A DNA stretch of 64,000 nucleotides from the NCBI RefSeq assembly GCF_019216885.1, contig NZ_JAAQRC020000001.1, positions 3,844,501 through 3,908,500 of the forward strand, read 5' to 3'. The stretch is from Methylobacterium sp. SyP6R. GTDB taxonomy: Bacteria; Pseudomonadota; Alphaproteobacteria; Rhizobiales; Beijerinckiaceae. Of this stretch, positions 36,085-44,441 are shown one piece after another (the stretch's first letter is position 1; each line of letters begins with the position of its first letter). Under the pieces are notes generated by a model that saw only the letters and a list, made by a program, of their open reading frames with translations, made no database searches and was not told the origin of the DNA. Both the position numbers and the translations under genes were made by a program.

Positions 36085-37962
36085 TCACAGGCCGCGCGTC
36101 GCCGGGTCGAGCGGGTTGGGCAGCCCGTGCTGGAGCCGGTAATCGGTGTAGCGCGACAGGTGCATGCGCAGGAGCGAGCGGGCGGTCCACGGCGCGCGCA
36201 GGAACGCCTCCCGTTCCGCGGCCCAGAATCCCGGCTCGACCCGCTCGGCTATCGCCTCGAAGGCGCCGTCCGTCTCCTCGGCGAGGATGCCCCAGAGCCG
36301 GTCGTCCGGGATGTCGTAGGCGGCGGTGAGCGCCAGCGCCAGCTCGTGCAGGTGGCAGACGAAGCAGGCGTTGAGCACCAGCGCGCGGACCGGCGCGATG
36401 TCGTCGGTAAAAACCGTCGGCAGGATGCCCGGATAGGTGTAGGGCCGGAGCGTCAGCCCCCGCGCTTCGAGCAGCGGCGCGAAGCTGCGCCCGTCGCCGA
36501 AATCGCGCACCAGGATGCGCAGCGCCCGTCCCTCGGCGTCGAACACCACGCTGGTGTTCTGCTGGTGCGCCTCCAGGCCGATCCCGTAGAGGAGGTAGAT
36601 CGCCACCACCGGGGATACGACCGCGCGGGCATAATCCCGGAAGAAGTCTTCGGGGTCGCCCGCCCCGACGAGCGCGGTCACGAAGGGCCGGCCGCTCTCC
36701 GGGAGCGCCGTGAACAGGGCCGCGACCGGCACGTGCAATTGGCCCTCGCAGGCCGCGAAGGCCGGGGTGACGGCCCGGAACACCACCGAGAGGTTCTTGC
36801 CGGGCGCATCGTCGCGGCGCAAAGCGTGGCGGTAATGATAGGCGACCTCCTCCGGGTAGATCGCCAGCCGCCCGTGAAAGCCCTGCTCGCGCTCCAGGAT
36901 CGCGGCGATGACCGCCGAGTTGCGCGGCCCCATATGGATCGACTTCGCCTGGAGGCTGCGCTGCTCGCTCGTCATCCACAGCGCGATCGGCAGCTTGATG
37001 AAGGGGGCGTCCGGCGGTCCCTCGGGCATCATCGTGCGGAACGACATGCTCGGCGCCGTCTCGATCTCCGGCCCCTCGAGGACCAGGGCGCCCTCCGCGA
37101 CTTCACCGGCGAAGTGCTCGCGCACGAAGGCCTTGAGGTGCCAGGCATGGATCGGCAGCGGCAGCCAGTCCAGGGGGTCGAGCCCGCGCGCCGCGAGGCC
37201 CGCGCGCCACGACTGCCAGATCCACGGAAACGCCGCGGCGAACCAGCCGTGGACGTCCTCCACGTGCGGCATCGTCTCGACATGGGCCATGTCGGCCCGG
37301 AGCGCCGCGACCCGGACCGGCACGCGGGCGGCGAATTCCGGCGACAGGGCGGCGACCTCGGCCTCGGTGAGCCCCGGCCGCGTCTTCCAGGTGGGATAGA
37401 AGGGATGCCCTTCGAGCGATCCCCACTGGTCGAGGAGGATCGCGGTCTCCCGCACGCCGGCATGCCGGCGCAGGTAGCCCGGCAGGTCGGTCTCGCCGGC
37501 GGCGCGGATGCGCCGCGCGAGGTCCCGGTTCCAGGCCTCCCGGCGGCGGCGAGCGGCGGCATCGTTGCGGATGCTGTCGGCGATGTCGGCCTTCAGCCCG
37601 GCCAGCCCTTCCGGGCTCGGCGCGGTGTCGAACAGCCCGACGACAAGGTCGAGCAGCGTGTCCGGCTCCTCGACGGGCGTCGTGCGCCCGTCCGCATCGA
37701 CCCCGGTGATCGGCCCGCGGACCACGATCGTGCGGGCCGGCGCGATGGCGATCCGGGCGAAATGCAGGTGGCTGCCGGGTTGCGCCAGCGGCAGCCGGGC
37801 CTCTTGGCCGGAGACGACGAGGCGGTCCGCATCGAGGAGGCCTTCCGCGAACAGGCAGCGCACGAGGCGGCGGATGGCGTTGCGGCGCGAGGCTGCCAGC
37901 AGGGCGGCATCACCGTCGAAACCGGCATCCTGATAGTTAGGGGCGGGCGAGGCGGTCATCAT
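36085..37962 (-). CDS. NIS siderophore synthetase (IucA/IucC family)
   Basis: This 625-residue enzyme belongs to the NRPS-independent siderophore synthetase family. These enzymes use ATP to join a carboxylate such as citrate to an amine or alcohol through an acyl-adenylate. Family motifs are intact: EGHPFYPTWKTRPG (residues 184-197), PLPIHAWH (268-275), SMSFRTM (305-311), KLPIALWMTSEQR (323-335), EAHQQN (464-469) and RDFGDG (486-491). The ATG at 37962 overlaps the opine dehydrogenase stop; another ATG follows directly at 37959. It is the only NIS synthetase in the window, whereas staphyloferrin B needs three. The amine partner is probably diaminopropionate or its decarboxylated form ethylenediamine, as inferred from the neighbours. 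Confidence 0.92.
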   Translation of the reverse strand: MMTASPAPNYQDAGFDGDAALLAASRRNAIRRLVRCLFAEGLLDADRLVVSGQEARLPLAQPGSHLHFARIAIAPARTIVVRGPITGVDADGRTTPVEEPDTLLDLVVGLFDTAPSPEGLAGLKADIADSIRNDAAARRRREAWNRDLARRIRAAGETDLPGYLRRHAGVRETAILLDQWGSLEGHPFYPTWKTRPGLTEAEVAALSPEFAARVPVRVAALRADMAHVETMPHVEDVHGWFAAAFPWIWQSWRAGLAARGLDPLDWLPLPIHAWHLKAFVREHFAGEVAEGALVLEGPEIETAPSMSFRTMMPEGPPDAPFIKLPIALWMTSEQRSLQAKSIHMGPRNSAVIAAILEREQGFHGRLAIYPEEVAYHYRHALRRDDAPGKNLSVVFRAVTPAFAACEGQLHVPVAALFTALPESGRPFVTALVGAGDPEDFFRDYARAVVSPVVAIYLLYGIGLEAHQQNTSVVFDAEGRALRILVRDFGDGRSFAPLLEARGLTLRPYTYPGILPTVFTDDIAPVRALVLNACFVCHLHELALALTAAYDIPDDRLWGILAEETDGAFEAIAERVEPGFWAAEREAFLRAPWTARSLLRMHLSRYTDYRLQHGLPNPLDPATRGL

Positions 37963-39110
37963 ACGGCTCCCGGCCAGTCCTGGGGCAGATGGGACAGGGA
38001 ATTGTGGGACGGCGCGTTGTCGGCGCGGCCCATATGGGCGAGCGCCCAACGGTGGATCTCGTCGAGGGTCGGCGTCGGCACGTCGAGGCGCCGGCCCATC
38101 CAGACCAGGAGGCCGAGCCCGTGGACCACGTCCTCGGTGAAGGCCCGGCTCGCCCGGTCGATGGTGGGACCGCCGAGCCGGGCGTCATGGATGAGAGGCG
38201 CTCCGATGCCCGCATAGGCGCGGTTGGTGCGAAGCACCGTGAGCATCGTGTGCGCGTCGGCGATCTGGTCGCCATAGGCCTCGACGATCTCGGTCTTGAG
38301 CGGCTTGACCGACGAGAGGTCGATGCCGAGCCGCGCCTCGGCGCCGCGCCGCAGGCGCTGGTTCTCCTCGTCGCTGCGTTCGAGGAAATAGGCTCCGAGC
38401 TCGGGGCAATCGCTCCACCAGCAGAAGCCCTCGGGCAGCGGCCGGTCGCGCCACTGGCCGTAAGGGCCGACGAGGCCGTAGATCACCGCGCTGTGCATGA
38501 TCGGGTTGCCCGGCGTCAGGGTGATCTCGAGGTAGTCGCGCAGCATCGTGACCGGTGCGGCGAACATCCGGGCGAGGTGGCCGGCGAGCGCGTCGCTGGA
38601 TTCCGGGCTCTCGCAGCGGTGGAGCGCGACGTGCAGGCGCTCCTTGGCGCCGGCCATCCGGATGCTGCGGCCGGGCACGAGATCGCAGGCGATGTGGGGC
38701 ACGTCCTTCATGCCCCAGATCACCGCGTTCGGCCGGCCCGCGAGCGCCGCCTCGGCGAGCCAGTCGAAGCCGCAGAAGCCGGGAATCGCCCCGACGAAGA
38801 CCGGCTTGTCGCGGGGCAGGTGCGGGGCGATCGTCCGCAAGGTGGCCGCCCGGGCATGGGCCGGGACGGTGATCACCACCACGTCGGCGTGGCGCAAGGC
38901 CTCGGCCGGATCGGTGCCCACCCGCGCCGGCTCGCCCCGCAGGGTCGATCCGTCGGGCATCCGCGCGACGATGCCGCCCGCCGCACCCCCGACCACCTCG
39001 GGGTTGCCCGTGAGCCAGGACACCCGCACCCCCGGCTGCCGGCTCAGCAGCACGGCGTGGAGATGCCCGGTCCGTCCGCCGCCGCAGACCGTGACGTCGA
39101 GGATCCGCAT
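37959..39110 (-). CDS. Opine dehydrogenase-family protein in a siderophore operon
   Basis: This 383-residue protein belongs to the NAD(P)-dependent octopine/nopaline dehydrogenase family. The N-terminal nucleotide fold starts DVTVCGGGRTGHLHAVLLS, and the alpha-helical catalytic domain carries the Asn-Pro-x-x-His motif in GNPIMHSAVIYG (N202, P203, H206), the catalytic signature of opine dehydrogenases. It lies between an SbnA-like and an NIS synthetase gene with 1-base and 4-base overlaps. In staphyloferrin B synthesis SbnA makes an opine-like amino acid (ACEGA), which SbnB oxidises to diaminopropionate and 2-oxoglutarate. This enzyme probably does that oxidative step in place of SbnB. A forward reaction that makes an opine metallophore, as with CntM, is the alternative. 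Confidence 0.85.
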   Translation of the reverse strand: MRILDVTVCGGGRTGHLHAVLLSRQPGVRVSWLTGNPEVVGGAAGGIVARMPDGSTLRGEPARVGTDPAEALRHADVVVITVPAHARAATLRTIAPHLPRDKPVFVGAIPGFCGFDWLAEAALAGRPNAVIWGMKDVPHIACDLVPGRSIRMAGAKERLHVALHRCESPESSDALAGHLARMFAAPVTMLRDYLEITLTPGNPIMHSAVIYGLVGPYGQWRDRPLPEGFCWWSDCPELGAYFLERSDEENQRLRRGAEARLGIDLSSVKPLKTEIVEAYGDQIADAHTMLTVLRTNRAYAGIGAPLIHDARLGGPTIDRASRAFTEDVVHGLGLLVWMGRRLDVPTPTLDEIHRWALAHMGRADNAPSHNSLSHLPQDWPGAV

Positions 39111-40153
39111 CAGGCCACCGCGAGGCGGGGCAGCGCGGCCCGGGGGCTCTCGGCGGCGCGGCGGCCGAGCCAGTCGTCGAGCCGTTCCGCGATTGCCGGA
39201 TCCCGCAGGCCCTTCGCCTCCATCCAGGCATCGTTGAAGATGGTCTGGAGGTACTTTTCGCCGCCATCGGCGACGGAGATCAGGACGTTGCCGGCGATGC
39301 GCCCCTCGGCGACGAGTTCGAGCGCCTTGTACAGGGTGCCGCCGGTGGAGCCGCCGACGAGAAGACCGGTGCGGCGGGCGAAATGGCGCGCGGTCTCGAA
39401 GGCTTCGGAATCGGTGACCCGCAGGCCGAGGTCGATGCAGCCGTAATCGAGCACGAGGCCGACGGTGTCGCCCTCCGGCGTGCCGGTTCCCGACTGGTAA
39501 TAGGGATGGCCTGGGCCGCCGAACACGATCGAGCCGTCCGGCTCGACCGCGACGATGACCGTGTCGGCATGATGCGCCTTGAGGCCGTGCCCGATCCCCG
39601 TCATCGAGCCGCCGGTGCCGACGCAGCCGACATAGGCGTCGATCCGGCCTTCCGCCTGCTCGATCGCCTCGCGCACGAAGGCGCTGTAGCCGCCGGCATT
39701 CGCGGTGTTGTCCGACTGGTTCATGAAGACCGCGCCGGGGATCTCGGCGGCGATCCGCGCCGCCATCCGCTGGCGCTCGACGACCGCGACCTCGTCCTCG
39801 CGATAATTGCCCTCGACGAAGCGGATCTCGGCGCCGAGCGCCCGCATCACCGCGATCTTGTCCGGGGCGGCGTGGTGATCGACCACCGCGATGAAGCGCA
39901 GGCCGAATTCGACCGCGGCGATGGCCAGCCCGATGCCGGTATTGCCGGAGGAGGATTCCACCACGACCCCGCCGGGCGCCAGCCGCCCGGCCTTGATGGC
40001 GGCGAGCACCATGCTGTGCGCCATCCGGTCCTTGGTGCTCCCGCCCGGATTCATCTTCTCCATCTTGAGGAGGAGCCGGGTCTCGCGATGGGGCACCGGG
40101 ACCCGCAGCATCGGGGTATTGCCGATCAGATCGGTAACCTTGTCGACGATCAT
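39110..40153 (-). CDS. SbnA-like PLP synthase (cysteine synthase family)
   Basis: This 347-residue protein is a fold-type II PLP enzyme of the cysteine synthase family. K41 in MNPGGSTKDRMAHSM is the PLP lysine and ESSSGNTGIGLA (66-77) binds the phosphate. SbnA joins O-phosphoserine and glutamate to make the diaminopropionate precursor in staphyloferrin B synthesis. The operon with an opine dehydrogenase and an NIS synthetase points to that role rather than cysteine synthesis. I chose the ATG at 40153 (MIVDKVTDLIGNTPML) with GAGGT upstream, over a TTG at 40183. Its stop and the next start share one base. It is the first gene after an AT-rich promoter. Confidence 0.87.
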   Translation of the reverse strand: MIVDKVTDLIGNTPMLRVPVPHRETRLLLKMEKMNPGGSTKDRMAHSMVLAAIKAGRLAPGGVVVESSSGNTGIGLAIAAVEFGLRFIAVVDHHAAPDKIAVMRALGAEIRFVEGNYREDEVAVVERQRMAARIAAEIPGAVFMNQSDNTANAGGYSAFVREAIEQAEGRIDAYVGCVGTGGSMTGIGHGLKAHHADTVIVAVEPDGSIVFGGPGHPYYQSGTGTPEGDTVGLVLDYGCIDLGLRVTDSEAFETARHFARRTGLLVGGSTGGTLYKALELVAEGRIAGNVLISVADGGEKYLQTIFNDAWMEAKGLRDPAIAERLDDWLGRRAAESPRAALPRLAVA

Positions 40154-40188
40154 GGGGGCGACCTCACTCAGCAGATTTTGCAAAAATG

Positions 40189-40330
40189 TTTGCCGGTTTT
40201 GCGAAATGATCTGTGACGTGAATAGATTAAGCAGATTGCGTGTTAGACTGTCAATACAGTTATATATAGATGATATATATTCTAAATAACGACGCGGCCG
40301 TCAGGGATAATTTGTAAAAAATCTAAGATA
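40189..40330 (-). promoter_or_regulatory. AT-rich promoter region of the siderophore biosynthesis operon
   Basis: This is the most AT-rich stretch in the window. On the minus strand a perfect TTGACA (40254-40249) is followed by a candidate TAATCT box 19 bases later. Upstream of it lie alternating TATATATA runs (40260-40280) around a short core and the sequence TTATTTAGAATATA. Iron control would be expected, and TTTAGAA resembles half of an Irr-type box, but a full dyad is not present. Confidence 0.5.
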
Positions 40331-40403
40331 TGAAATGGAAGTCGATGGCGGTGCTACGATGCACGAAGTTGCGCGGTGTAGGGGTGAGGGCCGCCACGCA
40401 AGA

Positions 40404-40822
40404 CCCCTCCCCCCTCTGCGAGGGAGGGTGGCCTGCGGAGCGGGCCGGGAGAGGGGACGCCGCTTCCGGAGAGGTCGCGACCATGGGAACACGCGCCACC
40501 TGGATCAGCGTCGCGCTGCCCCTCTCGGCGGGACTTCGTCCCGCTGCGCTCACTTCGTTCGCCACCCTCCCCCGCAGAGGCTATTGGATTCACACTTCTC
40601 CTCCCAGAGCTAACCCATTGTAAACGTGTGCGCTTTCCCCTCCCCCTTGTGGGGAGGGGCTAGGGGTGGGGGTGGTGCCGCGTAGAGCTGTGCGGTGCCT
40701 TCTGCGCCACCCCCACCTCCAACTCCTCCCCACAAAGGGGAGGAGAGGCGCGCTACTTTCCATGGGGAGAACGATCGGACCGAGATGTGTGAATGCGATA
40801 GCCCGCAGAGGGGGGAGGGTTC
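40404..40822. repeat. Palindromic repeat family D, copy 2, split by an insertion
   Basis: The left part (40404-40580) matches repeat D at 15.2 kb in inverted orientation, including CCCCTCCCCCCTCTGCG and CACCCTCCCCCGCAGAGG. The right arm is broken after CCCGCAGAGG and continues at 40802 with the same ten bases, then GGGGAGGG. Removing 40581-40801 plus one of the 10-bp copies restores a sequence equal to the arm at 15395-15419. The region holds no gene. Confidence 0.8.
40581..40801. mobile_element. 221-bp MITE-like element (repeat family C, copy 2)
   Basis: The element begins CTATTGGATTCACAC, and the reverse complement of its right end begins CTATCGCATTCACAC, with 17 of the first 20 bases matching, so it has terminal inverted repeats. 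It is flanked by the 10-bp direct repeat CCCGCAGAGG (40571-40580 and 40802-40811), a target-site duplication. The interior (CCCCTCCCCCTTGTGGGG and GGGTGGGGGTGGTG with complements) is palindromic and has no gene. It must therefore have been moved by a transposase encoded elsewhere. It lies inside repeat D copy 2. Confidence 0.8.
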
Positions 40823-40887
40823 ATGCGCGCGACCGTCGATCCTGCACTGACGCAGCCTCCCGTGTCGTAACATGATCGGGCATTGCT

Positions 40888-42234
40888 CTAGTCCCGAGCG
40901 AAGGCGAACTCGGCATCGGAACAGGGCGTGGCGACCAGCCGCGCGGGCATCGGGTGCCGGTGGAACTCGTTCTCCAGAAGGTCCATCTGGTAGCCGGCCG
41001 TGTTGGCGTAGAGCAGCAGGTCGCCCGGCCGGGGCATGGTGCCGAACTCGAGCAGGCGATGGGTGATCACGTCGCCGTCGAGGCAGCTATGCCCGGCGAT
41101 GAAGGCGCGCATCCCGGGCCCCGTCTCCTGTCGTCCCTCGGCGGGCAGCAGGATCGGATCGACCAGGAACTCGGAGGCGAACCAGGTCTCGCAGGCGCTG
41201 AAGCTGCTGCCCTCGACGAAGACCACCCCCCTCCCCTCCCCGAGCGGTTTCGTCCGGGTGACGCGAAACAGGCTGATCGCCGCCTGGTCGACGAGGCTGC
41301 GGCCTGGCTCGATCGCAAGCCGCACACCCACCGACCGGAGATAGCCGGCGACCGTCCCGCCGCGGCAGGGCGCCCGCAGGAAGCCGGCGATCCACTCGGG
41401 CGCGGTGAGCGGGCTGCCATAGGGGTAGAACTCCGCCGGAACCCGGCCGGTCTGGTAATGCTCGGGCCCCTGGCGGGCCAGCGCCTGCGCGTAGGTGTCG
41501 GGATCGACGTAGCGGACCGGCAGGCCGCCGCCGATGTCGATCAGCCGGACCGGAAGCCGCAAGGCCACGGCCTCGTCGACGAGGTCGGCGACCTCGGCCA
41601 TCGCGGCGACGCGGCTCGGGATGTCGTAGCCGGAGAGGTGCAGGTGGAACCCCTCGAAGGCGAAGGGAGCGCCCTCCCGGGCAAGCCGGCGCATCGCCTC
41701 GCGCATCGCCGCGCGGCCCATGCCGAACCGCGAGTTCGCCGCCGAATCGGGCCGGTAGCGCAGGAGCACCCGCGCCCGCCCGCCCTCCGGCGTGCAACCC
41801 CCGAGGTCGTCGAGTTCTTCGAGAGAATCCACCGCGACGAGGGCGCCCGTCGCGACGAGCCGACGCAGGAAGGGGATCGTCTTCGCCGGGCCGGTCGCGC
41901 AAAGGCGCGCCGGGTCGGCGCCTTCCCGCAGCGCATCCTCGCATTCGGCGAGGCTCGAGACATCGATGCCGGTCCCCGCCGCCACGGCGGCGCGCACCAG
42001 CGCCCGCGACTTGTTCACCTTGGCGCCGTAGAAGATCTCGGACGCGACGCCCTCGTCGGCAAGAACCTCCCGCATCCGCGCGACGTTGTCGGCAACGGCA
42101 TGCGGCCAGACGATGTTGAGCGGCGAGCCGTACCGGGCGACCAGGGCGTGCAGCCGGTCCGGCATCGTCCGGATCACCCGGGCGATCCGCGGATCGAGAA
42201 GCGGCGGCAAGGCCGGTGCCCCGGCCTGAGTCAT
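40888..42234 (-). CDS. SbnH-like PLP decarboxylase (fold type III)
   Basis: This 448-residue protein is of the ornithine/diaminopimelate decarboxylase fold. The PLP lysine is K72 in EIFYGAKVNKSRALV. The phosphate-binding glycines are in RLIDIGGGLPVRYVD, and the catalytic Cys-Asp region is GHSCLDGDVIT near the C-terminus. In staphyloferrin B synthesis SbnH decarboxylates citryl-diaminopropionate to citryl-ethylenediamine, and the location between a TonB receptor and the SbnA-like gene suggests the same kind of reaction. The ATG at 42234 has TGGGGA 6 bases upstream; an ATG at 42246 is the alternative. It begins about 20 bases after the receptor stop. It resembles the poorly characterised Y4yA family of rhizobia (from memory). 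Confidence 0.85.
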   Translation of the reverse strand: MTQAGAPALPPLLDPRIARVIRTMPDRLHALVARYGSPLNIVWPHAVADNVARMREVLADEGVASEIFYGAKVNKSRALVRAAVAAGTGIDVSSLAECEDALREGADPARLCATGPAKTIPFLRRLVATGALVAVDSLEELDDLGGCTPEGGRARVLLRYRPDSAANSRFGMGRAAMREAMRRLAREGAPFAFEGFHLHLSGYDIPSRVAAMAEVADLVDEAVALRLPVRLIDIGGGLPVRYVDPDTYAQALARQGPEHYQTGRVPAEFYPYGSPLTAPEWIAGFLRAPCRGGTVAGYLRSVGVRLAIEPGRSLVDQAAISLFRVTRTKPLGEGRGVVFVEGSSFSACETWFASEFLVDPILLPAEGRQETGPGMRAFIAGHSCLDGDVITHRLLEFGTMPRPGDLLLYANTAGYQMDLLENEFHRHPMPARLVATPCSDAEFAFARD

Positions 42235-42254
42235 GAGTATCCCCATCGGCCCGC

Positions 42255-44417
42255 TCACAGGTCGACCGACATCGACAGGAGGTAAGTGCGCGGGGCGCCC
42301 TGGAAGAACGTGCCGAACGAGGCCACGCCGGCCCAGTAATTGGTCCCGGTGACGTTGAGCACGTTGGCCCGGAAGGTCGTCTTGCGGCCCTCGATCACCG
42401 TCGCGTAGCGCAGGCCGAGATCGAGGCGCGCCCAGTCCGGCAGCGCCTGGGTGTTCCCGGTATCGACGAACTGGCGACCGGTATAGATGACGGCGCCGGT
42501 CAGGGTGAGGCCCGGCACGCCCGGCAGATCCCACTCGGCGCCGAGGTTGAGCTGCACCCGCGGCACCCCGATCGGTATGTTGCCGACATTGGCCGCGAGC
42601 GCGGTCTTGGTGAGCACCCCGTCGAGCAGAGTCAGGCCGCCGAGGAGCCGGGCCTGCGGGGTGATCTCGCCGTAGACGCTGAATTCCAGCCCGCTGACCC
42701 GCTGCTCGCCGGTCTGCGCGAAGACGCGCTGGGGGCTGAGCTCGCCGATCGGCCGGGTGATCTGGAAGGCGCTGAACGATCCCCCGATCGTGCCCGCATC
42801 CACCTTGACGCCGGCCTCGACCTGATGCGCCACGTAGGGCGCCAGGATCTCGCCGGAATTGGTCGCCGTGGTCGGCGCCACGTCGCCGCGGCTCAGGCCC
42901 TCGATGTAGTTGCCGAAGAACGAGACGTTGTCCCAGGGCCGCACGACGATACCGACCAGCGGGCTCGTCGCGCTCTTGTCGTAGGACGAGGCGAGCGTGC
43001 CGACATTCGACACGTAGTTGTGCGCCTCGATCCCCTGCCGGCGCACGCCGAGCGTCAGGAGGATGCGCTCGTCGAAGACCGAGAGCGTGTCGGCCACCGA
43101 CACGCCCGTCAGAGTGCTGTCGGACAGGCGCGGCCGCGAATCGATCACCGTCGGGGCGATGGTCCGGGCGAGGATCGGATCGTAGATGTTCGACAGGTAG
43201 GTGCCGTTGCCGGGGGGCAGCCGGCGGGCGGTGTCCTCGGCGTAGCGGGAGGCCTGCACCACGAAGGCGTGGCGCACGAAGCCGGTGTCGAACCTGGCCC
43301 GCAGGCCCCCGTCGACGGTGAGGCGGTTGACCCCGAGATCGTAGAATTGCGGGGTGGTGGTGGTGTCGCCGCGCAGGTTGGTGATGGTCGGGGCCGAGGC
43401 GAAGTAGCGCTCGACCTCGGTCTGCGCGCCGCCGACATCGCCGAACAGGGTGATCTGGTCGGTCAGGTCGTATTCCGTCCGCAGGAGGCCGCCGCGGTCG
43501 TCGATGTTCGAGTATTCCCAGGGCTGGGTCAGGTTCAGGCGGCCGTTCGGCGCCTTCGGCACCGGGACACCCGCCCGGAGCAGGAACGGGCGCAACGGCG
43601 CGTCGAAGCGGTCGGTCTGGGCCAGCAGGTAGAGCCAGGCCCGGAACCGGTCGCCCTGGTAGTCGAGGGCGAGCGCCCCGACCCCGGTGGTCTCGCTCTG
43701 GCGGTCGAACGGCGTGTCGCCGCCCCGCAGGCTGCCGACGACGCGCGCGCCCCATTCCCGGTTCTGGCCGTAGCGCCGGGCGACGTCGAACTGGCCGCCG
43801 CCGCGGGCGACCGAGCCGTAATCCAGGGTGAAGCGGGTCAGGTCCTCGCCGGCGCGCTTGGGCACGATGTTGATGACGCCGCCGACGCCGCCATTGGGGG
43901 CGACGCCGGAGATCGCCGCCGAGGGGCCCTTCAGCACCTCGATGCGCTCGGCATAATCGGTGAAGACCCGGAAACTCGGGGCGACGCCGTAGATCCCGTC
44001 GAAGGCGAACTCGCCGCTGGTGCCCTCGTTGGCGGGGAAGCCGCGGATATAGAACGAGTCGAACGGGGCGCCCGTCGTCTGGGTGGCGCGCACCGAGGGG
44101 TCGAGGGCCAGCGCCTCGGACGCGGTCGTGGCCTGCCGGTCGCGGATGAATTTCTCGGTGTAGCTGGTGACGCTGAAGGGCGACTTCTTCGTCTCGGTGT
44201 TGCCGAGGATGCCGAGCCGTCCGCCTTGCGCCACCTGGCCGCCGGCATAGGCCGGCACGATGCCGCGCGGCGTCGCCGTTCCGGCGACTGTGGTTCCTGC
44301 GACCGTGATCTCCTCGAGCGGGATGTCGCCCCCGCGAGCGGCCTCCTCCGCGCGGGCGCCGCCGGGATCCACGAGCCACAGGCCGGCGACCATGATCGCC
44401 GCACAAGAACCGCGCAT
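42255..44417 (-). CDS. TonB-dependent siderophore receptor
   Basis: This 720-residue outer-membrane protein is a TonB-dependent receptor. After a Sec signal (AAIMVAGLWLVDPGGARA) comes a TonB-box-like EEITVAG. The plug domain follows (TTASEALALDPSVRATQT, FYIRGFPANEGTSGEF, RIEVLKGPSAAISGVAPNG). The barrel ends in the aromatic-poor but typical terminus RTYLLSMSVDL. The NGGVGGVINIVPKR motif is typical of FhuA/FpvA-type ferric siderophore receptors. I chose the ATG at 44417; an ATG at 44441 would add eight residues before the signal. It heads the minus-strand locus, next to the decarboxylase, and should take up the ferric form of the product. Confidence 0.93.
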   Translation of the reverse strand: MRGSCAAIMVAGLWLVDPGGARAEEAARGGDIPLEEITVAGTTVAGTATPRGIVPAYAGGQVAQGGRLGILGNTETKKSPFSVTSYTEKFIRDRQATTASEALALDPSVRATQTTGAPFDSFYIRGFPANEGTSGEFAFDGIYGVAPSFRVFTDYAERIEVLKGPSAAISGVAPNGGVGGVINIVPKRAGEDLTRFTLDYGSVARGGGQFDVARRYGQNREWGARVVGSLRGGDTPFDRQSETTGVGALALDYQGDRFRAWLYLLAQTDRFDAPLRPFLLRAGVPVPKAPNGRLNLTQPWEYSNIDDRGGLLRTEYDLTDQITLFGDVGGAQTEVERYFASAPTITNLRGDTTTTPQFYDLGVNRLTVDGGLRARFDTGFVRHAFVVQASRYAEDTARRLPPGNGTYLSNIYDPILARTIAPTVIDSRPRLSDSTLTGVSVADTLSVFDERILLTLGVRRQGIEAHNYVSNVGTLASSYDKSATSPLVGIVVRPWDNVSFFGNYIEGLSRGDVAPTTATNSGEILAPYVAHQVEAGVKVDAGTIGGSFSAFQITRPIGELSPQRVFAQTGEQRVSGLEFSVYGEITPQARLLGGLTLLDGVLTKTALAANVGNIPIGVPRVQLNLGAEWDLPGVPGLTLTGAVIYTGRQFVDTGNTQALPDWARLDLGLRYATVIEGRKTTFRANVLNVTGTNYWAGVASFGTFFQGAPRTYLLSMSVDL

Positions 44418-44441
44418 ATGTCCAACCTGCATCTGGCGCAT

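Noticed and set aside
39110..40153. SbnA-like gene as a housekeeping cysteine synthase
   Set aside because: It overlaps an opine dehydrogenase that in turn overlaps an NIS siderophore synthetase, which fits a diaminopropionate pathway better than cysteine synthesis.
40255..40290. A complete Irr- or Fur-type iron box before the siderophore operon
   Set aside because: Only a TTTAGAA half-site is present; the alternating TA tract makes short dyads trivial, so no named box can be claimed.
40888..44406. A 1172-codon minus-strand open frame joining receptor and decarboxylase regions
   Set aside because: Its first two thirds are a shifted reading of the TonB receptor gene, rich in Arg and Gly with no domain. 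Only the decarboxylase part from 42234 is real.
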